From: JAFDVN01 sp964472275
GTDB lineage: Bacteria > Acidobacteriota > Holophagae > Holophagales > Holophagaceae
Direction of reading: 5' to 3'
Assembly (NCBI GenBank): GCA_964472275.1
Contig: CAYYJN010000002.1
Location: forward strand, 27,502 to 91,501
Length of the DNA: 64,000 nt
A program made the position numbers and the translations under genes. Positions 9,143-16,592 of the stretch are shown here, one piece after another (position 1 is the first letter of the stretch; each line of letters starts with the position of its first letter). The notes beneath the pieces were generated by a model, which made no database searches, was not told the DNA's origin, and saw only the letters and a program-made list of their open reading frames with translations.

Positions 9143-9751
9143 CTACCGCGCTTCGAGCGTTTCCTGCAGCGCGGGCCAGCCCTCCCAGCGGTCCAGCTTG
9201 AAGAAGGCCGTCAGCACGAGGGCATGCTCGATGGCGCCCTGGCGCAGGAGATCCTCCCACTCGGGCCAGGAATAGGCCCAGACCCGAAGCTCTTCGGAAG
9301 GGTCCAAGGCCAGGTCCGCCACCGGCTCGCAGCCGAGGGCCAGGAAGGTGTGGCAGCGGTTGCCGAGGGTCGCGGGGTTGGGGGCGCAGCGGCCCAGGGC
9401 GATCCATTCACGGGCCTCGAAGCCCGTCTCTTCGCGCAATTCCCGGACTGCGGATTCCAGCGGGGACTCGCCTTCATCGCAACTGCCGCCGGGGATCTCC
9501 AGCGTCGGCTCGTCAATGCCATGGCGGAACTGCTCCACCACGAGCAACTCGCCCCCGCCCGTGAAGGCCACCACATTCACCCAATCCGGTCCTTGCAGAC
9601 GATAAAAGGCGTGTTCGCGGCCCGTGTGCGGGCTGCGGCGCCGCGCGACGATCTGGCGGAACAACCGCGAGTCCTGGCGCACACTTTCGTCTTCCTGGAT
9701 CCAGGGCGTGGCGGGATCGAAGGCGGGCGGGTGCTGGCGCAGCAGCCTCAT
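9143..9751 (-). CDS. NUDIX hydrolase (ADP-ribose pyrophosphatase-like)
   Basis: A 202-residue NUDIX hydrolase. The box GX5EX7REUXEEXGU is intact in GSCDEGESPLESAVRELREE followed by TGF. The preceding FRHGIDEPTLEIPGG context resembles ADP-ribose/NDP-sugar pyrophosphatases, which cleave a nucleoside diphosphate linked to X. Its ATG (9751) overlaps the stop of the uridine kinase gene as ATGA, so the two are translationally coupled. The N-terminal WIQEDESVRQDSRLFRQ part fits the usual beta strand before the NUDIX fold. Confidence 0.9.
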   Translation of the reverse strand: MRLLRQHPPAFDPATPWIQEDESVRQDSRLFRQIVARRRSPHTGREHAFYRLQGPDWVNVVAFTGGGELLVVEQFRHGIDEPTLEIPGGSCDEGESPLESAVRELREETGFEAREWIALGRCAPNPATLGNRCHTFLALGCEPVADLALDPSEELRVWAYSWPEWEDLLRQGAIEHALVLTAFFKLDRWEGWPALQETLEAR

Positions 9752-10425
9752 CCGGCGGAGGCCTCTTCCGGCGCGCCTTCGTGGGCGGCTTCCCGGGATC
9801 GGACTTTCTGGACGATGTGGTGGGTGAGCAGATCCAGGGCCGTGAGGTTCTCCACCCCCATGGGCACGATGAGATCCGCCCAGCGTTTGCTGGGCTCGAC
9901 GAATTCCAGGTGCATGGGGCGGACGCTCTGCTCGTACTGTTCCATGACGCTTTCCAGCGTGCGCCCGCGCTCGGCGGTGTCGCGGCGGATGCGGCGCAGC
10001 ATGCGGATGTCCGCGTCCGCGTCCACGAACACCTTCACATCCAGGTGCTCGCGCAGCTCTTTCAGCGCGAAGAGCAGCAGGCCTTCCAGGATCACCACCT
10101 GCCCGGGTTGGATGGGATCTTCCCAGCCCGTGCGGTCGGACAGCGTGAAGTCGTAGCGGGGCTTGCGGATCGGCTCGCCCGCGTGGAGGGCGCGCAGGTG
10201 CGAGGCCATCAGTTCCAAGTCGAAGGCGTCGGGATGGTCCCAGTTGATGGCCTTGCCGCCGAAGCGCTCCGCCACCACATCCATGGGCGCGTAGTAGGCG
10301 TCCATGTCCAGCAGCAGCGCCTGCGCGCCGCGCCGCCGGATGCGGCGCACCAGCTCCACCGCCACCGAGGTCTTGCCGCTGCCGGATCCCCCGACGATGC
10401 CCACCAGCCAGGGGCGTTCGGACAT
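9748..10425 (-). CDS. udk: Uridine kinase
   Basis: A 225-residue phosphoribulokinase/uridine kinase family protein. P-loop GGSGSGKTS (residues 11-19) and the substrate segment MDAYYAPMD are present, then INWDHPDAFD and RYDFTLSDRTGWEDP, the pattern of uridine kinases that phosphorylate uridine/cytidine to UMP/CMP in pyrimidine salvage. The ATG at 10425 is chosen from the family start; the frame extends upstream into the divergent lipoprotein gene. Coupled to the NUDIX gene. Confidence 0.9.
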   Translation of the reverse strand: MSERPWLVGIVGGSGSGKTSVAVELVRRIRRRGAQALLLDMDAYYAPMDVVAERFGGKAINWDHPDAFDLELMASHLRALHAGEPIRKPRYDFTLSDRTGWEDPIQPGQVVILEGLLLFALKELREHLDVKVFVDADADIRMLRRIRRDTAERGRTLESVMEQYEQSVRPMHLEFVEPSKRWADLIVPMGVENLTALDLLTHHIVQKVRSREAAHEGAPEEASAG

Positions 10426-10495
10426 GGCCAACCTCCGCAGAAATCCTAGCCTGAATCGCCTTCCGAGGATGGCCCCGGCCTGATAGGCTCGGGCC

Positions 10496-11119
10496 ATGCG
10501 CTCCCGCCTCATGCCGATTTTCCTGCTGGGAACCCTTCTGGCCTGCCAGCCCGACCAGGACCCCCGCCTTCCCCAGAGTCTTTATGACGAGGGGCGTAAA
10601 TTGAGCGTGGCCGGCAAAGGCCCCGAAGCCCGGGCGCTCTGGAACGACCTCATCGCCCGCTACCCCGCCAGCGACGCGGCCCAGCAGGCGAAGAAGGACC
10701 TCTTCTTCGTCAACGCCATGATCGAGCGGGACCAGAACGAGAAGCAGCGCACGACCCGCGCGGCCCTGGGCAAGATCCTCGGCGCCCTCGCCCGCTACAA
10801 GGAGAAGCACGGCGAATATCCCGTGAGCCTCAACGACCTCGTTCCGGACTATCTGGATCAGGTGCCCCAGGCCTCCTGGAACCACCCCTTCTTCTACCGC
10901 GCCTATGTGGGCCAGCCCATCGTGAGCATCACGCCCAAGCGCGGCCCCGCGCGGCAACTCTTCAACACCAAGCTGGACCACTACGATCTGGCGTCCCTCG
11001 GCACCGACCTCGCTCCCGGCGGAGACGGCCTCGCCAAGGATCTACTCTTCCACGATGGCGAGTCCGTGGACACGGCGGGTTTCGATCCCATTCCCCAGCC
11101 CCAGCCGTTCCGGCCTTAA
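10496..11119 (+). CDS. Lipoprotein with GspG-like C-terminal domain
   Basis: A 207-residue exported lipoprotein. The signal peptide ends with the lipobox LLAC (Cys17). Residues ~25-75 look like a helical TPR-like piece (EGRKLSVAGKGPEARALWNDLIARYP). Residues ~95-150 (YKEKHGEYPVSLNDLVPDYL, then PFFYRAYVG) resemble the globular C-terminal part of type II secretion pseudopilins of the GspG kind, without the pilin N-terminus. Function unknown. It diverges from udk and converges on tdh with only a 4-nt gap. Confidence 0.75.
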   Translation: MRSRLMPIFLLGTLLACQPDQDPRLPQSLYDEGRKLSVAGKGPEARALWNDLIARYPASDAAQQAKKDLFFVNAMIERDQNEKQRTTRAALGKILGALARYKEKHGEYPVSLNDLVPDYLDQVPQASWNHPFFYRAYVGQPIVSITPKRGPARQLFNTKLDHYDLASLGTDLAPGGDGLAKDLLFHDGESVDTAGFDPIPQPQPFRP

Positions 11120-11123
11120 GGCG

Positions 11124-12158
11124 CTACTTCACGCCCCAGTCCAGGATGACCTTGCCTGACTGGCCGCTGCGCATGGCGTCGAAGCCCTTCTGGAAATCGT
11201 CAATGCCGAAGCGGTGCGTGATGATGGGCGACAGGTCGAGACCGCTCTGGAGCAGGGCGACCATCTTGTACCAGGTCTCGAACATCTCGCGGCCGTAGAC
11301 GCCTTTGAGCACGAGGCCCTTGAAGATCACCTGGCTCCAGTCAATGGCCTGCTCGCCGGGCATGATGCCGAGCATGGCGATCTTGCCGCCGTGGTTCATG
11401 GTGTCGAGCATCTGCCGGAAGGCGCGCGGATTGCCGCTCATCTCCAGACCCACATCGAAGCCCTCCGTCATGCCCAGATCCTTCATGACGGCCTTGAGAT
11501 CCTGCTTGGAGACATCCACCGCCGCCGTGGCGCCCATCTTCTTCGCGAGCGAGAGGCGGTACTCGTTCACATCCGTGATGACCACATGGCGCGCGCCCAC
11601 ATGCTTGGCCACCGCCGCGGCCATGATGCCGATGGGGCCCGCGCCGGTGATGAGCACATCCTCGCCCACGAGGCCGAAGCTCAGGGCCGTGTGCACCGCG
11701 TTGCCGAAGGGATCGAAGATGGAGGCCAGCTCGTCGGGGATGTTGTCCGGGATCTTGTAGGCGTTCTCCGCCGGGATGACGAGGTATTCGGCGAAGGAGC
11801 CGGGCCGGTTCACGCCCACGCCCACCGTGTTGCGGCAGAGGTGACGCTTGCCCGCGCGGCAGTTGCGGCAGAAGCCGCAGGTGAGATGCCCTTCCCCACT
11901 CACACGGTCACCGGGCTTGAAGGCCTCGACCTCGTCGCCCACCGCGTCCACCACGCCGAAATACTCATGCCCCACCACCATGGGCACGGGGATGGTCTTC
12001 TGGCTCCACTCGTCCCAGTTGTAGATGTGGACATCCGTCCCGCAGATCGCCGATTTGTGGATGCGGATGCGCACATCATGCACCCCCAGCTCCGGCTTCG
12101 GCGCGTCCGCCGTGATCCAGATGCCTTCTTCCGACTTGGACTTGATCAGGGCTTTCAT
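11124..12158 (-). CDS. tdh: L-threonine 3-dehydrogenase
   Basis: A 344-residue zinc-dependent medium-chain dehydrogenase that oxidises L-threonine to 2-amino-3-ketobutyrate with NAD+. Catalytic zinc ligands lie in AICGTDVHIYNWDEW and GHEYFG; the structural zinc loop is CGFCRNCRAGKRHLC; the Rossmann site is GAGPIGIMAAAVA. It matches E. coli Tdh along its length. Its partner kbl lies upstream on the same strand, but about 1.5 kb away, because a toxin-antitoxin module and an unknown gene lie between them. Confidence 0.95.
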   Translation of the reverse strand: MKALIKSKSEEGIWITADAPKPELGVHDVRIRIHKSAICGTDVHIYNWDEWSQKTIPVPMVVGHEYFGVVDAVGDEVEAFKPGDRVSGEGHLTCGFCRNCRAGKRHLCRNTVGVGVNRPGSFAEYLVIPAENAYKIPDNIPDELASIFDPFGNAVHTALSFGLVGEDVLITGAGPIGIMAAAVAKHVGARHVVITDVNEYRLSLAKKMGATAAVDVSKQDLKAVMKDLGMTEGFDVGLEMSGNPRAFRQMLDTMNHGGKIAMLGIMPGEQAIDWSQVIFKGLVLKGVYGREMFETWYKMVALLQSGLDLSPIITHRFGIDDFQKGFDAMRSGQSGKVILDWGVK

Positions 12159-12177
12159 GGGGACTCCGAACAGGCCA

Positions 12178-12206
12178 TTTCACCACGAAGGCACAAAGAC
12201 GCGAAG
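12178..12206. repeat. Solo CACGAAGG-type word array
   Basis: A short purine-rich run reading roughly CACGAAGGCACAAAGACG, just upstream of tdh. It matches one arm of the CGAAGG-type hairpins at 16525-16592 and 38583-38670, but no long complementary partner is present. It marks the left border of the inserted toxin-antitoxin region. Confidence 0.6.
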
Positions 12207-12213
12207 TGGTTGC

Positions 12214-12227
12214 ATTGTGACTACAAT
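12214..12227. promoter_or_regulatory. Operator-like inverted repeat before the antitoxin gene
   Basis: ATTGT-gact-ACAAT, a perfect 5-bp inverted repeat 28 nt before the antitoxin ATG. TGT...ACA-type palindromes are typical sites for Phd/YefM/VapB autorepression. The right half contains TACAAT, a good -10 hexamer, so repressor binding would cover the promoter. Inference from pattern and position. Confidence 0.5.
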
Positions 12228-12254
12228 CGCCTATCCTCATGGCATGGAGAGACC

Positions 12255-12515
12255 ATGAGTCGCGCCCCCTTGCTCGAAGAAGTCCCGCTCCGGGAAGCCA
12301 AGGCCAATCTGAGTCACCTCACCAGACTGGCGAAGGGCGGCCAGCGCGTGGTCATCACCAACCACGGCACGCCCATCGCGGATTTGGTGCCCCACGGCCA
12401 GGGAGAGACCGCCGTCATCCATCTCAAGCGCCCAGGTCCCCTGCCCAAGCCCGTGAAGCTGAAGGGCAAGGGGCCGAGCGCCTCCGATGTGGCGCTGATG
12501 GATCGCGAGGGCTGA
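12255..12515 (+). CDS. Phd/YefM-type antitoxin of a VapC module
   Basis: An 86-residue antitoxin. The N-terminal Phd fold is recognisable (EEVPLREAKANLSHLTRLAKGG, then RVVITNHGTPIADLVP), the DNA-binding part that autoregulates the operon. The C-terminal ~40 residues (basic, Pro-rich, ending SASDVALMDREG) would wrap the toxin. The stop is one base before the toxin GTG. An operator-like palindrome lies upstream. Gene and insert sit between tdh and kbl. Confidence 0.85.
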   Translation: MSRAPLLEEVPLREAKANLSHLTRLAKGGQRVVITNHGTPIADLVPHGQGETAVIHLKRPGPLPKPVKLKGKGPSASDVALMDREG

Positions 12516-12516
12516 T

Positions 12517-12978
12517 GTGCCGGTGAAGCGCCAGAAGGCTCCCTGCTACCTCGACACCTCCGCCCTTCTGAAGCTGCTGGTGGACGAACCCGGCAGCGCG
12601 GAGGTCCGTGCGGCCGCGAAAAGCGCCAGCGTGCTCGTCTGCAGCCGCCTGGGCCATACCGAAGCCGCTGTGAGCCTGGCGCGCATGGTCCATCTGAACC
12701 GTCTCTCTGCCGCGGACCTGCCCCATCTGCTCGGAAGCCTCGACGACTACTGGGACCAGTCCATCCAGGAGATCCCCCTGTCCGACGAAGTGCTGGAGCA
12801 GGCGCGCACCCTCGCCCAGCGATTCCCCCTGCGCACCTACGACGCCATCCATCTGGCCTCCGCCCGCGAAGCACGGGCCATGTTGCGTGCCGCGTTTGAA
12901 GACGAAGTCATGTTCCTGGCTTTCGACAAGAATCTTCTCGCGGCTGCGAAAGCGTTGTCATTCACGACTATCTTTTGA
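12517..12978 (+). CDS. VapC-family PIN-domain toxin
   Basis: A 153-residue PIN-domain ribonuclease, the toxin of the module. Acidic active-site residues are visible at D13 (YLDTSALLK), E49 (GHTEAAVS), D109 (TYDAIHLA) and D137 (LAFDKNL), the full metal-binding set. Family members cut tRNA or rRNA; the target here is unknown. The start is GTG at 12517, directly after the antitoxin stop; a second GTG two codons in is possible. Base composition falls towards the 3' end. Confidence 0.88.
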   Translation: MPVKRQKAPCYLDTSALLKLLVDEPGSAEVRAAAKSASVLVCSRLGHTEAAVSLARMVHLNRLSAADLPHLLGSLDDYWDQSIQEIPLSDEVLEQARTLAQRFPLRTYDAIHLASAREARAMLRAAFEDEVMFLAFDKNLLAAAKALSFTTIF

Positions 12979-13050
12979 AATATTGAGGTTTGACAACGAA
13001 CTTTAATTCTCAAGATGACCGGACTTGATGATCCAAATCGAAGGGGATGC

Positions 13051-13647
13051 ATGCAACCGGAACACCTCGGCACACATGAACATCTTGCGGACCTACCTCA
13101 TCCGATCCAATTGCTGGAGGACTACCTGCGCCGTGCCGGAGTATCGGTTCTACAAGCAGCCTTCGCACATTCATTCTTCATAAGGCCCGAGATTGTGCAT
13201 GCCAATCCTGTTCAATTCCCGGACCGCGCACGGACCAGCGGGGTGCACTATCCAGGCCGATCAAAGGGCGAGACAGGTGAATGGGAGGGTCGCAAAGTGA
13301 AGCTGGATGACAATCACCACGCCCAGATGGCCTGGCAACGATACTCGGGACGAAAGATCGCGAGAGGCTCAGGTTTTGGAGTGCGCCACATCTGGGGGAA
13401 TCCGTGGAACCCCGATGCTTTCACGGCTGGATGGAATCTTTGCTACATGCCCTTTTGGGTCGGCATGCTCACCGAAAGCCAGCATGAGTACCCGGACCTG
13501 ACGAAGGCCGTTCAACAGGCTTCATTCGACCTGTATTTCCGCGAGAAGTCTGGAATCAAACGACCGCACTTTGTCGCAGACCCGGGAATGGACCTTGCGG
13601 AGCACCTGAAGGGGCAGCCGATCTTGCTGCTTTCCCCCCACCTGTAG
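13051..13647 (+). CDS. Unknown protein in lower-GC insert
   Basis: A 198-residue protein I do not recognise. I chose the ATG at 13051, preceded by AAGGGG with 4-nt spacing; an in-frame ATG at 13015 would add 12 residues. A distinctive conserved-looking core (~100-165) reads DNHHAQMAWQRYSG, GVRHIWGN, FTAGWNLCYMPFW, TESQHEYPDL. It is rich in Trp, His and Asn and could form a metal or nucleic-acid site, but no family is certain. GC content is clearly lower than its neighbours (near 50 percent by eye), so it probably arrived horizontally with, or next to, the toxin-antitoxin pair. Confidence 0.6.
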   Translation: MQPEHLGTHEHLADLPHPIQLLEDYLRRAGVSVLQAAFAHSFFIRPEIVHANPVQFPDRARTSGVHYPGRSKGETGEWEGRKVKLDDNHHAQMAWQRYSGRKIARGSGFGVRHIWGNPWNPDAFTAGWNLCYMPFWVGMLTESQHEYPDLTKAVQQASFDLYFREKSGIKRPHFVADPGMDLAEHLKGQPILLLSPHL

Positions 13648-13655
13648 CGCAACTT

Positions 13656-14849
13656 CTAAGCGATGACGCCCAGCTCGCGGCCGACTTTGGCGAAGGCGGC
13701 GATGGCCTGGTCCAGGTCGGCGATGGAATGCGCGGCGCTCATCTGGGTGCGGATGCGTGCCTGACCCTTGGGCACGACGGGGAAGAAGAAGCCGATCACA
13801 TAGACGCCTTCGTCCAGCAGCTTCGTCGCGAAGGCCTGGGCCAGCGGCGCGTCGTGGAGCATGACGGGGATGATGGGATGCTCGCCGGGCAGCAGTTCGA
13901 AGCCGAGCTTGGTCATGCCTTCGCGGAAGTGTTTGGCGTTGGCCCGCAAGCGCTCGCGCAGCTCGGCGCCCTGCCCCAGCATCTCCAGCGCCTTGAGGCT
14001 GGCGGCGGCGATGGCGGGCATGAGCGTGTTCGAGAAGAGGTAGGGCCGCGCCTTCTGGCGCAGCATCTCGACCATCGCCTTCGACCCGCTCACATAGCCG
14101 CCGCTGGCGCCCCCCAGGGCCTTGCCCAGCGTGCCGGTCATGAGGTCCACCCTGCCCATGACGTCGTGGTGCTCATGGGTGCCGCGGCCATTCGCGCCCG
14201 TGAAGCCGACGGCGTGGCTGTCATCAATCATCAGCAGCGCGCCGTGCTTTTCCTTCAACGCAACGATTTCCGGCAGCTTGGCGATGTAGCCGTCCATGCT
14301 GAACACGCCATCGGTGACGACGAGGATGAAGCGGGCGCCATCGGCCTTCGCCTTCACAAGCTGGGCTTCCAGATCCGCCATGTCCGAGTTCGCGTAGCGG
14401 TAGCGTTTGGCCTTGCAGAGCCGCACGCCGTCAATGATGGAGGCGTGATTCAGCGCATCGCTGATGATGGCGTCCTCTTCGCCCAGCAGACCTTCGAACA
14501 CGCCGCCGTTGGCGTCGAAGCAGCTGGAGAAGAGGATGGTGTCCTCGAAGCCGAGGAAGGCGCTGAGCTTCGCTTCCAGTTCCTTGTGCAGATCCAGGGT
14601 GCCGCAGATGAAGCGCACGGAGGACATGCCGAAGCCCCGGGCGTCGAGCGCGCCCTTGGCGGCCTCGATGAGCGCGGGATGGTCTGACAAGCCCAGGTAG
14701 TTGTTCGCGCAAAGGTTGATGACCTTCTTGCCGTTGGCCTCCACCCGCGCGTTCTGCGGGCTCGTCATCACCCGCTCGGTCTTGAAGAGCCCCTGCTCCT
14801 TCAGCGAATCGAGCGTGGCGCGGAGATGGTCGTTGAAAGCCTGGTGCAT
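13656..14849 (-). CDS. kbl: 2-amino-3-ketobutyrate CoA ligase
   Basis: A 397-residue PLP-dependent alpha-oxoamine synthase that converts 2-amino-3-ketobutyrate and CoA to glycine and acetyl-CoA, the second step after Tdh. The PLP-lysine motif is TGTLGKALGGASGG; also DDSHAVGF and SDALNHASIIDG. The start at 14849 (MHQAFNDHLRATLDSL) gives the E. coli Kbl length and has a GAGGA site; an ATG eight codons upstream is possible. kbl and tdh usually form an operon but here they are split by a foreign segment. Confidence 0.95.
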   Translation of the reverse strand: MHQAFNDHLRATLDSLKEQGLFKTERVMTSPQNARVEANGKKVINLCANNYLGLSDHPALIEAAKGALDARGFGMSSVRFICGTLDLHKELEAKLSAFLGFEDTILFSSCFDANGGVFEGLLGEEDAIISDALNHASIIDGVRLCKAKRYRYANSDMADLEAQLVKAKADGARFILVVTDGVFSMDGYIAKLPEIVALKEKHGALLMIDDSHAVGFTGANGRGTHEHHDVMGRVDLMTGTLGKALGGASGGYVSGSKAMVEMLRQKARPYLFSNTLMPAIAAASLKALEMLGQGAELRERLRANAKHFREGMTKLGFELLPGEHPIIPVMLHDAPLAQAFATKLLDEGVYVIGFFFPVVPKGQARIRTQMSAAHSIADLDQAIAAFAKVGRELGVIA

Positions 14850-14899
14850 GGCGTCCTCGGGCAGAACCTCCATTTTACGGGGAGCCGCGCGACTTGTCC

Positions 14900-14929
14900 T
14901 TGACGGCCTTTCCGCCCCTGTCCCATGCT
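14900..14929 (+). promoter_or_regulatory. Candidate promoter for the Asn leader
   Basis: TTGACG at 14900-14905 (5 of 6 to -35) and CATGCT at 14924-14929 (3 of 6 to -10), 18 nt apart. Initiation would fall near 14936, only a base or two before the leader ATG, so the leader peptide could be translated from a near-leaderless RNA, which fits its poor Shine-Dalgarno spacing. A weak -10 makes this tentative. Confidence 0.35.
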
Positions 14930-14937
14930 CAGAGGCC

Positions 14938-15027
14938 ATGGCCACGGCCCACCTGATGCGGCAGAACAACCGCAATAACGCCACCCCCAGCGCGGATCGC
15001 GCGTGGGGCGGCGAGGGCCTGAGCTAA
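14938..15027 (+). CDS. Asparagine-rich leader peptide of a transcription attenuator
   Basis: A 29-codon reading frame just upstream of the AsnRS-like gene. Codons 9-14 read Gln-Asn-Asn-Arg-Asn-Asn, so four Asn codons fall within five positions (14965-14979). It ends at TAA 15025-15027, 22 nt before a rho-independent terminator. Position, length and codon bias are those of trp/his/leu-type leader peptides: a ribosome stalled for lack of charged tRNA-Asn would favour read-through. A GCGCG/CGCGC hairpin (14990-15002) with flanking pairing lies in the second half of the frame. An alternative ATG is at 14956. Confidence 0.8.
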   Translation: MATAHLMRQNNRNNATPSADRAWGGEGLS

Positions 15028-15089
15028 CAGAACCTCATCCGCCAAGACCACCCCCGACCCGCATCGCGCGAGTCGGGGGTTTTTCTTTT
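15003..15089 (+). promoter_or_regulatory. Attenuator: antiterminator and terminator, Asn-responsive
   Basis: The terminator is a 9-bp stem (15050-15058 with 15072-15080), a 13-nt loop and a T-rich tail to 15089. The segment GTGGGGCGG at 15003-15011 can pair back with 14981-14988 (hairpin 1:2) or forward with CCGCC (15039-15043) and the CCAC/CCCC..AC bases at 15048-15058, which overlap the 5' arm of the terminator. A ribosome paused at the Asn codons would cover segment 1 and free 15003-15011 for the antiterminator. Pairings were drawn by eye. Confidence 0.75.
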
Positions 15090-15113
15090 CACCCCCCAAC
15101 CCAGGAGGCTCAG

Positions 15114-16516
15114 ATGAGCGCCAACGCCAACACCACCTTCCCCACCCCCTACCGTGAAGTCGGCCGCCGCCTGCTGCGGCACCAGGACCAGCTCGCGCGA
15201 AGCGGCAGCAGCCTGCGCGAGGAGATCGAAACGAGGTACCTCAAGAAGTGGGAGGGCGAGACCCTCTTCCATGTGCTGCGGATCCGAAGCGCGCTCGTCT
15301 CCGGCATGCAGGATTACCTGCTCCGAGCAGGACTCCTGAACCTGGAGCGCGTGCAGATGAGCCTGGTGACGGACCCGCTGGCCCACGGCGTCGAGCATCT
15401 GCCGAGGATCCCTTACCGCGAAAGCGCCTATGTGGCGACGCACAGCATGATCTACGCGAAGTTCATGGCCTGCCACAACCCGCGCCTGAAAGGGGTCTTC
15501 GTGGACTCGCCCAACCTGCGCCTGGAGCTGCCNNNNNNNNNNNNNNNNNNNNNNNNNNNNNNNNNNNNNNNNNNNNNNNNNNNNNNNNNNNNNNNNNNNN
15601 NNNNNNNNNNNNNNNNNNNNNNNNNNNNNNNNACCCGCGCCTGAAAGGGGTCTTCGTGGACTCGCCCAACCTGCGCCTGGAGCTGCCCGCGGAGCGCCAG
15701 CGTGGGAAGTACTTGCTGGATTTCAGCCAGCTCGATGTGGAACTGCGGCGCGAACGCAGGGTCGAGCTGGATGCCTACCTGGACCGGCCGGAGCAGGTCG
15801 AAGGCATCCTCCGCGAAGACCTGGCCAAAGCCCTTGGCTTCTTTGAAGGCATGGCCCGCGCGGGTTTCGAGCGGGCGCGCGAATGGGCCGACGACAGCCT
15901 GAGCGCGCTCGGCGTGAGGCTGGACCTGCCCGAGGGCCCCTTCCCGGTCTTCCAGCTCGACGAGGCCCCCGTGCCCAAAGAGGAAGCCGAAACCTGGTTC
16001 GGGCGGCAGACGGAGTCCCAGGCCTTCTTCATCGTGGGCCTCATGCGGGAGAACTATGACCTCATCTATCCCTACCTGCGGCGGGATGGTTCTCGCCGCG
16101 CCCTCGCCGAATTCCCGAGCCGCCAAATCTTCAACTACGACCTCGTCGTGAAGGGCCGCCTGGCGGACGGCGCCGAGTCCCCGGCTTTCGAAGTGATGAG
16201 CGGTGCCTTGCGCGAATGGCTGCCGGAAGCCATCCTCGCGCGCCTCCTCGACAACGGCGTCATCCCCGAAGTGCCGCGTTTCGATGCGCGCGGCGAGATC
16301 GCGAACCTGGAGGCCCTCGGCGGCTATGGCCCCTTCCTCCACCTCGCCTGCCGCCGTGACTCGGAAGGCCGCCCCACCTTCCCCGACACCTTCGGCGCCG
16401 GCATCGGCATCGAGCGGCTGCTGTGGGCGCTGCTGCGCGGGCCGAAGGTGCGGAACATCGAAGATGTCACCTTCTTCGGCAAGAACCCCGACAGCGCCGA
16501 GCTGTTCCTGTTCTAG
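15114..16516 (+). CDS. AsnRS/AspRS-like class II synthetase core; asparagine synthetase-like
   Basis: Interrupted by the N block, but the 55 bases on either side are identical. Removing one copy and the Ns gives one open frame of 415 residues. It starts at ATG 15114, 5 nt after AGGAGG. Class II motif 2 is visible as LRLE...DFSQLDVE and motif 3 as GAGIGIERLLWALLRG...NIEDV, closest to AspRS/AsnRS. There is no OB-fold anticodon domain in the N-terminal ~50 residues. Such truncated AsnRS paralogues include archaeal AS-AR, which makes asparagine from aspartate. The Asn-codon attenuator upstream supports an asparagine role. A charging or modifying function is the alternative. Confidence 0.8.
15478..15687. 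other. Assembly gap: 100 N flanked by identical 55-mers
   Basis: N run at 15533-15632. Bases 15478-15532 equal 15633-15687 exactly (55 nt). This is the usual appearance of two contigs that overlap by one assembly k-mer but were scaffolded with a fixed gap. The real sequence is most likely continuous with a single copy, which restores the reading frame of the AsnRS-like gene. The apparent duplication is not biological. Confidence 0.95.
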
Positions 16517-16524
16517 GAAAAGAT

Positions 16525-16592
16525 GAACCGCAAAGGCGCGAAGGACGCCAAGAAAAGCGATTTACTTTGCGTTCTTCGCGTCTTCGCGGTTC
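16525..16592. repeat. Word-array hairpin, CGAAGG family, encodes the LarB tail
   Basis: Left arm 16525-16556 and right arm 16561-16592 are inverted copies of a degenerate CGCGAAGGACGC array, with a very short loop. The larB stop codon (16562-16564) and its last codons lie in the right arm, so the LarB end NREDAKNAK is encoded by the array. It sits at the convergent junction with the AsnRS-like gene. Confidence 0.8.

Noticed and set aside
15478..15687. Apparent 55-nt direct repeat around the gap
   Set aside because: Identical contig ends either side of exactly 100 N; best explained by assembly, not biology.
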